Shown: positions 1-8,649, counted from the stretch's first letter. The stretch is 56,251 bases of DNA from UBA4363 sp002393965 (GCA_946542925.1 CAMNLA010000051.1:1-56251); one strand, 5' to 3'. A program made the numbers and translations. Notes: generated by a model from the letters alone, not told the origin.

Positions 1-385
1 GTAGTATTGGAGTAGTATTGGAGTGGTATTGGAGTAGTATTGGAGTAGTATTGGAGTAGTATTGGAGTAGTATTGGAGTGGTATTGGAGTGGTATTGGAG
101 TGGTAGTGGAGTAGTAGTGGAATGGTATTGGAGTAGTATTGGAGTAGTATTGGAGTAGTATTGGAGTGGTAGTGGAGTGGTATTGGAGTAGTAGTGGAAT
201 GGTAGTGGAGTAGTATTGGAGTGGTATTGGAGTAGTATTGGAGTAGTATTGGAGTAGTATTGGAGTGGTAGTGGAGTGGTATTGGAGTAGTAGTGGAATG
301 GTATTGGAGTAGTATTGGAGTAGTATTGGAGTAGTATTGGAGTGGTATTGGAGTGGTATTGGAGTGGTAGTGGAGTAGTAGTGGA
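1..385. repeat. Minisatellite: 35 tandem 11-base units
   Basis: Thirty-five consecutive units of exactly 11 bases, consensus GTAGTATTGGA, with no spacer. Only unit positions 1 (G/A), 3 (A/G) and 7 (T/G) vary, giving six unit types. The types recur in a higher-order pattern of about 7 to 9 units (units 13-19 and 22-28 are nearly identical blocks). The array begins at the window edge, so its true length is unknown. Read on the minus strand, as the lrgAB transcript would be, every unit is free of G and no stop triplet occurs in any frame. The array lies 32 bases beyond the lrgB stop codon. Confidence 0.97.
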
Positions 386-417
386 CTGGAGGTAGGAAAG
401 TAAGGAGAAAAAAGTTT

Positions 418-1113
418 TTAAGGAAGGAAGTGGAGAATATGCATCGTCAGGACGGCGGTGAGGATGCCGTTGATGGTCAGTCCGAGCGAGGCGTATGCTC
501 CGGCGGTGGGGTGAGTCTCGAAAGCGGCGGCGGTGCCGAAGGCATGGCAAGCCGCCCCGATGGCAGCGCCCTGAGCCTGGAAGGAACGGATGCCGAGGAG
601 TCGTACGGTGGAGGGTCCGAGCACGGAGCCGAAGAGTCCAGCCCCGAGCACGGCGGCAGCTGTGAGGCTCTGGACAGCCCCGTCGATATGAGACGAGACC
701 TCGAGGGCGATGGGCATGGTGATGGACTTCGGTGCCACGGAGAGGCAGATCGTCTCCGGCGCGCCGAGCAGACGGGCGAAGAGCACGCCGAAGCAGACGC
801 CGGAGATGCATGCCACGAGTTGGGAGACGACGAGCGGCAGGAAGTCCCGTCGGATGTTGCGCAGTTGGAGATAGAGCGGCACGCCGAGCGCCACGATGAC
901 GGGTTGGACCCAGAAAGAGATGGGGGCGCACGCCTTCTCGTAGGCCGAATAGGGGATACCGGAGGCAGAGAGGAAGAGAATGAGAGCGACGATACTCAGC
1001 AACAAGGGGTTGCAGAGGACGAATCGGGTGCGAGCCTGGAGAAGTTTGGCAGCGAAAAAGAGCGCGACGGTCAGCAGGACGAGGAATACGGGGTGTGAGA
1101 TCAGATCGTACAT
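418..1113 (-). CDS. lrgB: LrgB/CidB family membrane protein
   Basis: 231 residues, almost entirely hydrophobic, about seven membrane segments. The family signature is visible around PKSITMPIA (middle) and the HAFGTAAA segment near the C-terminus. LrgB/CidB proteins work with LrgA/CidA, a holin-like partner. They are linked to murein hydrolase control and, in some bacteria, to export of small metabolites such as pyruvate or glycolate; which applies here is unknown. It follows lrgA by 8 bases and is surely co-transcribed. Length is normal. Its stop (TAA, 418-420) is followed by a 32-base linker and then the 11-base repeat array. Confidence 0.93.
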   Translation of the reverse strand: MYDLISHPVFLVLLTVALFFAAKLLQARTRFVLCNPLLLSIVALILFLSASGIPYSAYEKACAPISFWVQPVIVALGVPLYLQLRNIRRDFLPLVVSQLVACISGVCFGVLFARLLGAPETICLSVAPKSITMPIALEVSSHIDGAVQSLTAAAVLGAGLFGSVLGPSTVRLLGIRSFQAQGAAIGAACHAFGTAAAFETHPTAGAYASLGLTINGILTAVLTMHILHFLP

Positions 1114-1121
1114 AGGTCAGA

Positions 1122-1499
1122 TTATCCTTGTGATGATTCGGAGTGGGAGTGGCGAGAGGATCGGCGGCTGAGGATCTGGTAGGTCCAACCGGTGAGGGCG
1201 AGGACGAGCACGGTGCCGGCGACGACGGCGAGCAGGAGTCGCCACCAGTGGTCGCGCAGGAGGTCGAGATAGAGAATGATGCTGACACAGGTGGGTAGGA
1301 AGAAGAACGTGATATTGTCGAGCAGGAGGTCGGAGGCGGGCTTGATCCAGTCGAGTCGGATGATGCGCAGGCGCAGAGCGGCGGTGAGGACGAGCATGCC
1401 GATGACGGCGGAAGGGAACTGGACGTGGAGAAGTCGGACGCATCCCTCGCCGACGGCGAGGCAAGAGAAGAGGATGAGAAGTTGTCTGAGAAAATGCAT
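1122..1499 (-). CDS. lrgA: LrgA/CidA family holin-like protein
   Basis: 125 residues with four predicted membrane segments and the usual family length. The N-terminus (MHFLRQLLILFSCLAVGEG) and the following VQFPSAVIGMLVL stretch match the CidA/LrgA pattern, where a proline-glycine-containing second helix follows a short periplasmic loop. LrgA is the small holin-like partner of LrgB. ATG start at 1497-1499. It lies between a pseudouridine synthase upstream (42-base gap) and lrgB downstream (8-base gap), all on the minus strand, which suggests one transcript of three genes. Confidence 0.9.
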   Translation of the reverse strand: MHFLRQLLILFSCLAVGEGCVRLLHVQFPSAVIGMLVLTAALRLRIIRLDWIKPASDLLLDNITFFFLPTCVSIILYLDLLRDHWWRLLLAVVAGTVLVLALTGWTYQILSRRSSRHSHSESSQG

Positions 1500-1541
1500 G
1501 GAATCAGAAATAAAGAGACGAAAAAGAAGGAAAGACGGGGG

Positions 1542-2234
1542 TCAGTCGCGTACGTTGGCGGTGAGCGCCAGCCAGAGGGGGTCGTCGGGAACGGGAGCGA
1601 TGATGCGGAGAGGCTGAAGGCTGACGGGGTGTGTGAACTCGACGCGTCGAGCATGGAGGCAGATGCCGCCGTCGACGTTGCTGCGTCGAGCCCCGTACTT
1701 CAGGTCGCCCTTGATGGGGCATCCGAGGTGTGAGAGTTGGGCGCGGATCTGGTGGTGTCGTCCTGTCTCGAGGTCGATCTGTAGCAGGGTGTAGCGGTCG
1801 CCGTGGATGATGACACGGTAGTTGAGGATGGCGAGTTTTGCTCCCTGTCGCCGTTCCTCGCAGACGAAGGACTTATTCATCTTCTCGTTGCGAATGAGGT
1901 AATCCTGAAGTCGGTCGGAGTCCCTGGGCGGGCATTGCTGGACGATTGCCCAGTAGGTCTTGCGTATCTCATGTCGCTGGAACATGGCATTGAGCCGGGC
2001 GAGCGCCTTGCTGGTCTTGGCGAGGATGACGACGCCAGAGGTCGGCCGGTCGAGCCGGTGAGGGACCCCGCAGAAGACGTTGCCTGGTTTGTCGTACTTG
2101 CGCTTGAGAAACGCCTTGACGCGGTCGGTGAGGGTGACGTCGCCGGTCTTGTCGCCCTGTACGATATCGTGGCAGGTCTTGTTGACGATGATGAGGTGAT
2201 TGTCCTCGTAGAGAATATCCAGCGGTTCGTCCAT
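1542..2234 (-). CDS. RluA-family pseudouridine synthase
   Basis: 230 residues from the ATG at 2232-2234. The catalytic motif HRLDRPTSG sits at residues 59-67, with the nucleophile Asp62. The later ETGRHHQIRAQLSHLGCPI segment is the second conserved RluA-family block. The enzyme isomerises uridine to pseudouridine in rRNA or tRNA; the target cannot be read from sequence. There is no N-terminal S4 domain, which fits the short RluA/RluC-like subgroup of Bacteroidota. The frame stays open to a TTG at 2273, but a promoter-like TAACTTTG lies just upstream and the ATG restores the usual family start. First gene of the rluA-lrgA-lrgB run. Confidence 0.93.
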   Translation of the reverse strand: MDEPLDILYEDNHLIIVNKTCHDIVQGDKTGDVTLTDRVKAFLKRKYDKPGNVFCGVPHRLDRPTSGVVILAKTSKALARLNAMFQRHEIRKTYWAIVQQCPPRDSDRLQDYLIRNEKMNKSFVCEERRQGAKLAILNYRVIIHGDRYTLLQIDLETGRHHQIRAQLSHLGCPIKGDLKYGARRSNVDGGICLHARRVEFTHPVSLQPLRIIAPVPDDPLWLALTANVRD

Positions 2235-2292
2235 AGATAAAGCGGTGTTGTATGAGTGAGAGCGAGACAACAAAGGGAGGAGAAAGGGACGG

Positions 2293-2300
2293 CAAAGTTA
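2293..2300 (-). promoter_or_regulatory. Putative promoter -7 box for the rluA-like gene
   Basis: On the minus strand this reads TAACTTTG, matching the Bacteroidota consensus TAnnTTTG, and lies 58 bases before the chosen ATG. I see no convincing TTTG at the -33 position. Confidence 0.5.
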
Positions 2301-2397
2301 GTTTTTTTCCTTATATTCGCAATCTTTTCTCGTACCTCCGAACAGGAGAGAATCCGCAGACGGAGGCGGGAGACAAAATTGACAGAAAAGAGAAACA

Positions 2398-3297
2398 ATG
2401 GGACCCTACGCAGGAGAAACGGTATCGATACTGGTCTCGGTGTGCTGGACGATCTCGGCGGTATGCTATGAAGACGTCTCGAAGCGCATCGGTTCGGTGA
2501 ACCTGAACGTGTTGCGTCTGGTGCTGACCATCGTCATGGTGGGTTGCATCACGACGGTGATGACGGGATCGGCGGTGCCGGTGGGAGCGACGAGCGAGCA
2601 GTGGTTGTGGCTGTCGCTGAGCGGACTGGTGGGCCTATTCGTCGGTGACCTGTGTCTATTCAAATCGTATGCGCTGATCGGGGCCCGTATGTCGCAGTTG
2701 CTGATGACCCTCTCGCCGGTCTTCACATCGGTAATAGCCCTGGTGGTCTTCGGCGAGGTGCTGACGGTCAGAGAGGCTATTGCCATCGTGACCGTCCTGG
2801 CGGGAATCGTGATTGCCATCTCGGGCAGGGGGCGCGGCCTGCGCCTGGAGTCGGCGGGGAAGAACGCCGTGGCGGGCGGCATCGTGCTGAGCGCAGCCGG
2901 AGCACTGTGTCAGGCGACGGGATATGTGCTCACGAAAAAGGGTCTGGGCGACCTGAACATCTTTGCCGCCACGCAGATACGCGCCTTCACGGCGATAGCG
3001 TGTTTTGCCTTGCTGGTCACGCTGAGGGGAAGGTGGAGTTCGGTGGGCTGGGCGGTCCGGCGGCGAACGGCTCTGGGGCCGTTGGTGGTGGGTACGGTCA
3101 TCGGTCCGGTGTTGGGCATATCGCTGTCGCTATGGGCCGTGGCGAATGCGACGACGGGCATTGCCGCCACGCTGATGGCACTGGTGCCGATCTTCATCCT
3201 GGTGCCGACCTGGTGGAGAGGCAAGGAGCGCATCACGAAACAGCAGGTGGCTGGGGCGTTTATCTCGGTCGGAGGTGCGGCGCTGCTGTTTGTCTGA
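2398..3297 (+). CDS. EamA/DMT-family transporter
   Basis: 299 residues with about ten hydrophobic helices arranged as two EamA repeats (roughly residues 5-140 and 160-298). It has the typical FVGDLCLFKSYALIGARMSQ and FGEVLT segments of drug/metabolite transporters. It is an inner-membrane carrier; the substrate is unknown. The second repeat again contains a conserved LGISLSLWAVANATTGIA-like stretch. ATG at 2398 follows a purine-rich leader. It is divergent from the rluA-like gene and precedes adenine deaminase by 44 bases, but no functional link to purines is evident. Confidence 0.9.
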   Translation: MGPYAGETVSILVSVCWTISAVCYEDVSKRIGSVNLNVLRLVLTIVMVGCITTVMTGSAVPVGATSEQWLWLSLSGLVGLFVGDLCLFKSYALIGARMSQLLMTLSPVFTSVIALVVFGEVLTVREAIAIVTVLAGIVIAISGRGRGLRLESAGKNAVAGGIVLSAAGALCQATGYVLTKKGLGDLNIFAATQIRAFTAIACFALLVTLRGRWSSVGWAVRRRTALGPLVVGTVIGPVLGISLSLWAVANATTGIAATLMALVPIFILVPTWWRGKERITKQQVAGAFISVGGAALLFV

Positions 3298-3341
3298 TAG
3301 AATCATAAACGCGTTACAGAACAAAGATACAACCAAAACAT

Positions 3342-4982
3342 ATGGAGAGCAGCAACAGCGAATACACGGTGCGTGGCCGCATCGTCGATGTGTTCCGAAG
3401 GAGGGTCTATGGCGGATACGTCAGGGTGCGTGACGGGAAGATCGTCGCGACGGGGGAAGACGCCACAGCCCCCCGGGACCGTTATATACTGCCGGGATGG
3501 GTGGATGCCCACGTGCACATAGAGAGCAGCATGCTGACGCCGTCGAGGTTCGGCGCGATAGCCGTGCGGCACGGCGTAGTGGGCGTGGTGACGGACCCGC
3601 ATGAGATAGCCAACGTATGCGGAGTGTCGGGTATCGAGTACATGTTGAGCGATGCGAAAGCGTCGGCGACGAAATGCTTCTTCACGGTGCCGTCGTGCGT
3701 CCCGTCGTGCGCGTATGACGAAAACGGTGGCACGGTCACGTCGGAGGACGTGGAGAGGCTGATGTCGTCGGGACGTTTCTACGGGTTGAGCGAAGTGATG
3801 AATGCGGTAGGCGTGGTGTCGGACGATGAAGAAGTGATGAGGAAAATAGCGAGTGCGAAGAAATACGGACTGGCGGTGGACGGTCATTCGCCCGGTCTGA
3901 CGGGCGATGTCCTGCGGAAATACGCGGAGGCGGGTATCCAGACCGACCACGAATGTACCACGCTGCGCGAGGCAGAGGAGAGAATCGGGCTGGGCATGAA
4001 AATCCTGATACGGGAAGGAAGTGCCGCCTGCAACTACGAAGCCCTGTCGGGGCTGATCGGGAAATATCCGGGAGAGGTGATGCTGTGTACGGACGACATC
4101 TCGGTGGACAAGATAGAGACGGAGGGCTACATGGACCGTCTCGTCTCGCGCGCCGTGAAAGACGGTTACGACCTGTATGACGTGATACGGGCAGCGACGG
4201 TGAATGCGGTGGAGCATTACCATCTGCCGGTGGGTCTGCTGAGAGAGGGCGACCGAGCCGACTTCCAAGTCGTAGAAGACCTGAAGACGTTCCGTCCGTC
4301 GGCGGTCTATGTGGACGGTATCCGTCGCGACATGACACCGTCGGCCCCGGAAGAGACAGCCACGCTACGGGAGTTGCCTGAGAACTTCATGCACGACCGC
4401 ATCGACGAAAGAGAACTGGAAAAAGCCGTGGACGGGGCAATCACCATCATGGAAGTCACGGACAGACAGATCGTCACGAAGGCGCGGCGCTACGCCCCCG
4501 GAAGCGCGATGAGAAACCTGGAGAGCGACGCGGAGCAGGACGTGGTGAAACTCGTCTATGTGAACCGATACCGGAACGGGAAACCCCAGGTGGCCTGGAT
4601 TCGCGGAACGGGAATCAGAGAAGGCGCCTTTGCCACCTCCGTGAACCACGACACGCATAACCTGATTGCCTTCGGGAGCAGTGACAGAGACATCGCCTCG
4701 GCCCTGAATGCCGTGATAGAGAAAAAAGGCGGACGCGCCTTTGCCGCCCGAGGAGAAGTGACTGTACTGGGTCTGCCGGTGGGCGGACTGATGAGTACGT
4801 CTGGTGCCGAGGAACTGAACGAGCAGTGTCAGGAGATACGCCGTCATTTCAGCCGCTATCCGCTGACGCTGACCGCCCCGTTCATGACACTGTCGTTCCT
4901 GGGTCTGCTGGTGACGCCGGAAATCAAGATTGGAGAAAAGGGGCTGTTCTCATTCTCGAAATGGGACTGGGTGAAGCAATAA
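3342..4982 (+). CDS. ade: Adenine deaminase
   Basis: 546 residues, the normal length for the bacterial Ade/AdeC amidohydrolase that converts adenine to hypoxanthine plus ammonia (purine salvage, cytoplasm). Metal-binding HVH is at residues 57-59 (in GWVDAHVHIESSM), DPHEIANVCG at 85-94, GHSPGL and TDHE follow, and CTDD supplies the late aspartate. The C-terminal half carries the Ade-specific domain with SVNHDTHN and VGGLMS segments. ATG at 3342. It stands alone between an EamA transporter and a gene with its own promoter at 5078. Confidence 0.96.
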   Translation: MESSNSEYTVRGRIVDVFRRRVYGGYVRVRDGKIVATGEDATAPRDRYILPGWVDAHVHIESSMLTPSRFGAIAVRHGVVGVVTDPHEIANVCGVSGIEYMLSDAKASATKCFFTVPSCVPSCAYDENGGTVTSEDVERLMSSGRFYGLSEVMNAVGVVSDDEEVMRKIASAKKYGLAVDGHSPGLTGDVLRKYAEAGIQTDHECTTLREAEERIGLGMKILIREGSAACNYEALSGLIGKYPGEVMLCTDDISVDKIETEGYMDRLVSRAVKDGYDLYDVIRAATVNAVEHYHLPVGLLREGDRADFQVVEDLKTFRPSAVYVDGIRRDMTPSAPEETATLRELPENFMHDRIDERELEKAVDGAITIMEVTDRQIVTKARRYAPGSAMRNLESDAEQDVVKLVYVNRYRNGKPQVAWIRGTGIREGAFATSVNHDTHNLIAFGSSDRDIASALNAVIEKKGGRAFAARGEVTVLGLPVGGLMSTSGAEELNEQCQEIRRHFSRYPLTLTAPFMTLSFLGLLVTPEIKIGEKGLFSFSKWDWVKQ

Positions 4983-5077
4983 GGGAGCCAGCGAAAAGAA
5001 AGAGGAGATGGGTGGGACAGCAGAAATTTTCATCAAAAAAACACCGCAGAAAAACATTGGAAACCATCGTATTTCCG

Positions 5078-5085
5078 TATCTTTG
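5078..5085 (+). promoter_or_regulatory. Putative promoter -7 box of the TPR/dedA-aroE group
   Basis: TATCTTTG fits TAnnTTTG. ATTG at 5056-5059, 18 bases upstream, is a fair -33 element. The start codon at 5121 leaves a leader of about 30 bases. Confidence 0.6.
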
Positions 5086-5120
5086 TAAACTCCATAAATA
5101 TTAACAAATAACGGTATCGT

Positions 5121-6623
5121 ATGTCGCAGTCAGGCGGAATCCATCAGAACCCATCGCATCGGGAAGGCAATAATCACCTTCTGCGTCTGGTGCGTCATTA
5201 CGAGAGTTCGTTGAAATCGGGCCATCCGTTTTACTTTGACGTGGAGGACCTGGAAGAGATCGCGGACTATTATATAGCAGACGGTCGTGCCTCGGACGGC
5301 GAGGCGGTGGTGGAGCTGGGTCTGAAGATGCATCCCTGTTCGTCGGGTCTGCTGTTGCGACGAGTGCGGGTGCTGATGGTGAGTGGTCAGCTACAACGTG
5401 CGTTGCGGTTGCTGGACTCGATGCCAGACGCCTCGTACGTCTCGTCGGACGTAGATGCCCTGCTGACGAAAGGCGAGATATTGGTACGCCTGTCGCGCGT
5501 GTTCGAGGCGGAACAGGTGTTTGAGGAATGCGTGGAGGCCGTGCGCAGAGGAGGAAACCTCGAAGAATACATCGACACGTGTCTGACGGTCTCGGACATC
5601 TACATAGCGGATTCGCTGTACACACGTGCGATTGCCTACATACGCCGGGTGCTGGAGGAAGACGGGGACTGTCAGGACGCCCTTTCGGAACTGGCCTTCT
5701 GCCATGCGCAGACGGGCGAGATGGAGCAGAGTCTGGAGGCGTCGGAGCGTCTTCTGTCGCTGGATCCGTTCTCGGTGGAGGGATGGTTCAACATCGGTCA
5801 GACCTACGGAAGTCTGGAGCAATACGACAAAGCCATAGAGGCATACGGATATGCTGTGGCCATTGACCCGACGGATTCGGGAGCGTGGTTGCAGAAGGGA
5901 TTGGTGGAGATGCGTCTGGGTCGGTATGCGGATGCGATCAAGTCGTTGAGAGAGTTCATTCCATTGTGTAAGAAAGAAAAAGACGAAGAAGGGTGGTGTC
6001 AGGGAATGGTCTGTCTGTCAGAATGTCACGAGCAGTCGGGCGAGATAGACGAGGCCCTTCGTCTGCACCATGAGGTTCTGAGCCATTATCCGGAGTACGT
6101 CCCGGCGCTGATAGGCAAGGGTTTGTGTCTGATGGAAAAGGATGAGATGGAGGAGGCCGTGGACTGCTTCAAGAACGCAACGCGAATAGAGCCGGACAAC
6201 GTCCTTTCCATCAACTACTATGGAGAGACGCTGACACACCTGGGGCGTTATGACGAAGCGATCCATGCCTTCAACTGCGCGCTGGAGACAGCGCCGGAAT
6301 CGGAAGACGTATTGCGGAATCTGGGTCGTCTTTATCTGGACGTGGGCCGCTATGAGGAAAGTATCGTAATCTACAACCGCCTGCTGCGAGCGACGCAGGA
6401 TACGGACAATAAATATCAGAGTTTCGTCTTTATGGCGATTGCCTATTTCAAGCTGGGTGACTATGACTTCTCGGAGCAGTATATCCGTCGTGCTCTTGAG
6501 ATCAATGCACAGAACGCCACACAGGTATTCTTCGGAGCCTGTCCGGAGGCGATGACGCAGTTTGCGAGACTATTCGAAGAAAAGAAAACGGACGAACACG
6601 ACAGGGGAGAGACAGCGAATTAA
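5121..6623 (+). CDS. TPR-repeat protein
   Basis: 500 residues with no signal peptide, so probably cytoplasmic. After an N-terminal helical region, the protein consists of tandem tetratricopeptide repeats. The clearest run from EGWFNIGQTYGSLEQYDKAI (about residue 215) to the C-terminal QYIRRALEINAQNA, with the W-LG-Y-A-P spacing of 34-residue units. TPR arrays are binding scaffolds; no enzymatic motif is seen. From memory, a TPR protein precedes aroE in many Bacteroidales, and here too it is 21 bases ahead of the DedA-AroE fusion, so they share a transcript. The partner protein is unknown. Confidence 0.9.
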   Translation: MSQSGGIHQNPSHREGNNHLLRLVRHYESSLKSGHPFYFDVEDLEEIADYYIADGRASDGEAVVELGLKMHPCSSGLLLRRVRVLMVSGQLQRALRLLDSMPDASYVSSDVDALLTKGEILVRLSRVFEAEQVFEECVEAVRRGGNLEEYIDTCLTVSDIYIADSLYTRAIAYIRRVLEEDGDCQDALSELAFCHAQTGEMEQSLEASERLLSLDPFSVEGWFNIGQTYGSLEQYDKAIEAYGYAVAIDPTDSGAWLQKGLVEMRLGRYADAIKSLREFIPLCKKEKDEEGWCQGMVCLSECHEQSGEIDEALRLHHEVLSHYPEYVPALIGKGLCLMEKDEMEEAVDCFKNATRIEPDNVLSINYYGETLTHLGRYDEAIHAFNCALETAPESEDVLRNLGRLYLDVGRYEESIVIYNRLLRATQDTDNKYQSFVFMAIAYFKLGDYDFSEQYIRRALEINAQNATQVFFGACPEAMTQFARLFEEKKTDEHDRGETAN

Positions 6624-6644
6624 CAGACATTAAATTATTGAATT

Positions 6645-8045
6645 ATGGATTTCGGAATCGGAGCCGTGACGGCATGGTATCTTCATCACCTCAATTACGG
6701 AACGGTAGCCCTCCTGATGGGAGTGGAGAGTTCGTTCATCCCATTTCCGTCGGAAGCGGTGATTCCCCCAGCCGCCTGGATGGCGGCTCAGCCCGGAGGC
6801 GAGATGAACATTTTCTCGGTGTTGCTGTTTGCGACGATAGGGTCGGTAGCGGGAGCACTGGTCAACTATGTGCTGGCACTGTTTCTTGGACGTCCGATCG
6901 TCTATGGTTTTGCCGAATCGAGAGTCGGGCGTCTGTGTCTGCTGAACCGAGAAAAAGTAAAGAAGGCAGAAGCCTATTTTGACAAGCACGGTTCGATGGC
7001 GACGCTCATCGGTCGTTTCATCCCAGCCATCCGTCAGTTGATCTCCATCCCAGCCGGTCTGGCACGCATGAACATAGGCAAGTTCGTCGTCTTCACCGCC
7101 ATCGGTTCGGGATTGTGGAATGCGGTTCTGGTGGGCTTGGGTTACGGTCTGGCGAAAGCGTATCCGGAGATGGGACCAGAAGAATTGGAGAGCATGGTTG
7201 CCCGATACAGCACGGAGATAGGCACAGTCATTGCCGTGATCGTGGGCATTTGTATCCTTGCATTTATCCTAAAAGAACGCAAATCGAAAAAGAACATGAA
7301 ACAGCATTTCGGAATCATCGGATATCCGTTATCCAGCAGCTTCTCGCGTAGCAAATTCAACGAGAAATTCGAGCGAGAAGGGATTGATGCGGTCTATGAC
7401 CTGTGTCCGCTGAAACACATTGAAGAATTCAAAGACCTGACGACGAAGAGGCGATTTACGGGTATGAACGTAACAATCCCCTACAAAGAGCAGGTGATAC
7501 CGTACCTCGGTTCCCTGGACGAGACAGCGGCCTCCATCGGAGCCGTCAATACGATCCGATTCTCGTATGACGAAAACGGAAAGATGACGACGCGCGGCTA
7601 TAATACGGATGCCATCGGATTCGAGAACTCGTTGCAGCCCCTGTTGAAGCCATGGCACAAGAAAGCCCTGATACTGGGTACGGGCGGTGCGTCGAAGGCG
7701 GTGGCGTACGTGTTGAAGAAAAACGGCATCGAATACCGTTTTGTCTCGCGCACGGCGAAAGAAGGGCGATTCACGTATGATGACCTGACGGAAGAGATCA
7801 TGGCAGAGTTTTTGCTTATCGTGAACTGTACTCCGCTGGGCATGTATCCGCCGGATGCATTCCCGAGCATCCCATACGAAGCAATCGGGGAGCGCCATCT
7901 TCTCTATGACCTGATCTATAATCCGGAGAAAACGCTTTTCCTGCAGAAGGGAGAAGCCCAAGGGGCTACCATCAAGAACGGTATGGAAATGCTGCATGGC
8001 CAAGCCGTGGCGGCGTGGAAAATATGGACGGGACAGGACTATTGA
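6645..8045 (+). CDS. aroE: DedA-family membrane protein fused to shikimate dehydrogenase
   Basis: 466 residues in one open frame. Residues 1-217 are a complete DedA/SNARE-associated protein: membrane helices, the ESSFIPFPSEAVIPPAA motif, and the GRFIPAIRQLISIPAGLARM signature. Residues 218-466 are a complete AroE: YPLSSSFSRSKFN substrate loop, NVTIPYK catalytic lysine, GAVNTI, NTDAIGF, a GTGGASKAVA nucleotide loop and a C-terminal MEMLHGQA. AroE reduces 3-dehydroshikimate to shikimate with NADPH; DedA proteins are undecaprenyl-phosphate or lipid flippase-like membrane proteins. The AroE part starts with its own Met (ATG 7296-7298), so internal initiation is possible. The join KERKSKKN-M has no linker. 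No sign of decay in either half. Confidence 0.93.
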   Translation: MDFGIGAVTAWYLHHLNYGTVALLMGVESSFIPFPSEAVIPPAAWMAAQPGGEMNIFSVLLFATIGSVAGALVNYVLALFLGRPIVYGFAESRVGRLCLLNREKVKKAEAYFDKHGSMATLIGRFIPAIRQLISIPAGLARMNIGKFVVFTAIGSGLWNAVLVGLGYGLAKAYPEMGPEELESMVARYSTEIGTVIAVIVGICILAFILKERKSKKNMKQHFGIIGYPLSSSFSRSKFNEKFEREGIDAVYDLCPLKHIEEFKDLTTKRRFTGMNVTIPYKEQVIPYLGSLDETAASIGAVNTIRFSYDENGKMTTRGYNTDAIGFENSLQPLLKPWHKKALILGTGGASKAVAYVLKKNGIEYRFVSRTAKEGRFTYDDLTEEIMAEFLLIVNCTPLGMYPPDAFPSIPYEAIGERHLLYDLIYNPEKTLFLQKGEAQGATIKNGMEMLHGQAVAAWKIWTGQDY

Positions 8046-8100
8046 CCTAAAAGGGTGAGGTGCCGTTCTGCCTTAATAGATATGCCAAAAAAGAAAAAAC

Positions 8101-8574
8101 ATGAAAAGATTGTCGTTACTTCTATTCGCAGGACTGCTGTTCGGCCTTGTCCAGACTGCCGTCGCGCAGGTTCCGCATGCCAGTGAGTTTGTCTCGTTCT
8201 GGACGAAATACAAAAATGCGTTGAAGAACAATGATGCCGATTTCCTTTTCGGTACGTTGCATCTGCCGTTGGACTGTGAGGGCAGTTATTACAATCCGGA
8301 GGCTACGTTAGCGGACATCAAGGAGAATCACATGCTGGTCTTCCCAGAGTACCGTCATGAGATGGAGTTCGTACGATTTGACGCAATCCTGATAGAGCGT
8401 GAGAATGCCTATATCTGGCTGGGATATGACCGAGAGGAGGACAGGTACTTTTTCGCATACAACAAACGAGGGGAAGGAAACCGGGTGGTCTCATCGGAGA
8501 AGTGGTGGTTTGAGCGAGTGGGTGTCTCCGATTTCAGACTATACAGAATCACCATGGATTTCGGTGATGAATGA
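8101..8574 (+). CDS. Small secreted protein of unknown function
   Basis: 157 residues. MKRLSLLLFAGLLFGLVQTAVAQ is a clear signal peptide with cleavage expected after AQ near residue 23. The mature part is about 134 residues, acidic and rich in aromatic residues. Its opening helix (SEFVSFWTKYKNALKNNDADFLFGTLHLP) resembles the start of NTF2/SnoaL-like small alpha-beta folds, but I cannot assign a family. It follows the DedA-AroE gene by 55 bases on the same strand and may share its transcript. fabI downstream has a separate promoter. Confidence 0.75.
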   Translation: MKRLSLLLFAGLLFGLVQTAVAQVPHASEFVSFWTKYKNALKNNDADFLFGTLHLPLDCEGSYYNPEATLADIKENHMLVFPEYRHEMEFVRFDAILIERENAYIWLGYDREEDRYFFAYNKRGEGNRVVSSEKWWFERVGVSDFRLYRITMDFGDE

Positions 8575-8597
8575 ATGGGGCGGTTGGAAGCCGTGCT

Positions 8598-8627
8598 TTT
8601 GTAGTAAACAAAAAAAATGTATCTTTG
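8598..8627 (+). promoter_or_regulatory. fabI promoter
   Basis: TTTG at 8598-8601 and TATCTTTG at 8620-8627 with an 18-base spacer match the Bacteroidota -33/-7 pattern. The ATG of fabI is at 8650. Confidence 0.72.
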
Positions 8628-8649
8628 CATTCAGTAAAAAATAAAAGAT

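Noticed and set aside
1..385. Tandem array as a CRISPR
   Set aside because: Units are 11 bases with no spacers between them and no cas genes nearby.
430..1098. 222-codon plus-strand open frame across lrgB
   Set aside because: Low-complexity Glu/Gly/Asp sequence typical of an antisense shadow; lrgB is a full conserved protein.
3303..4268. 321-codon open frame antisense to adenine deaminase
   Set aside because: Arg/His-rich composition without domains; a shadow of the intact ade gene.
7329..8003. 224-codon minus-strand frame within the DedA-AroE gene
   Set aside because: Antisense shadow of the AroE half, no family features.
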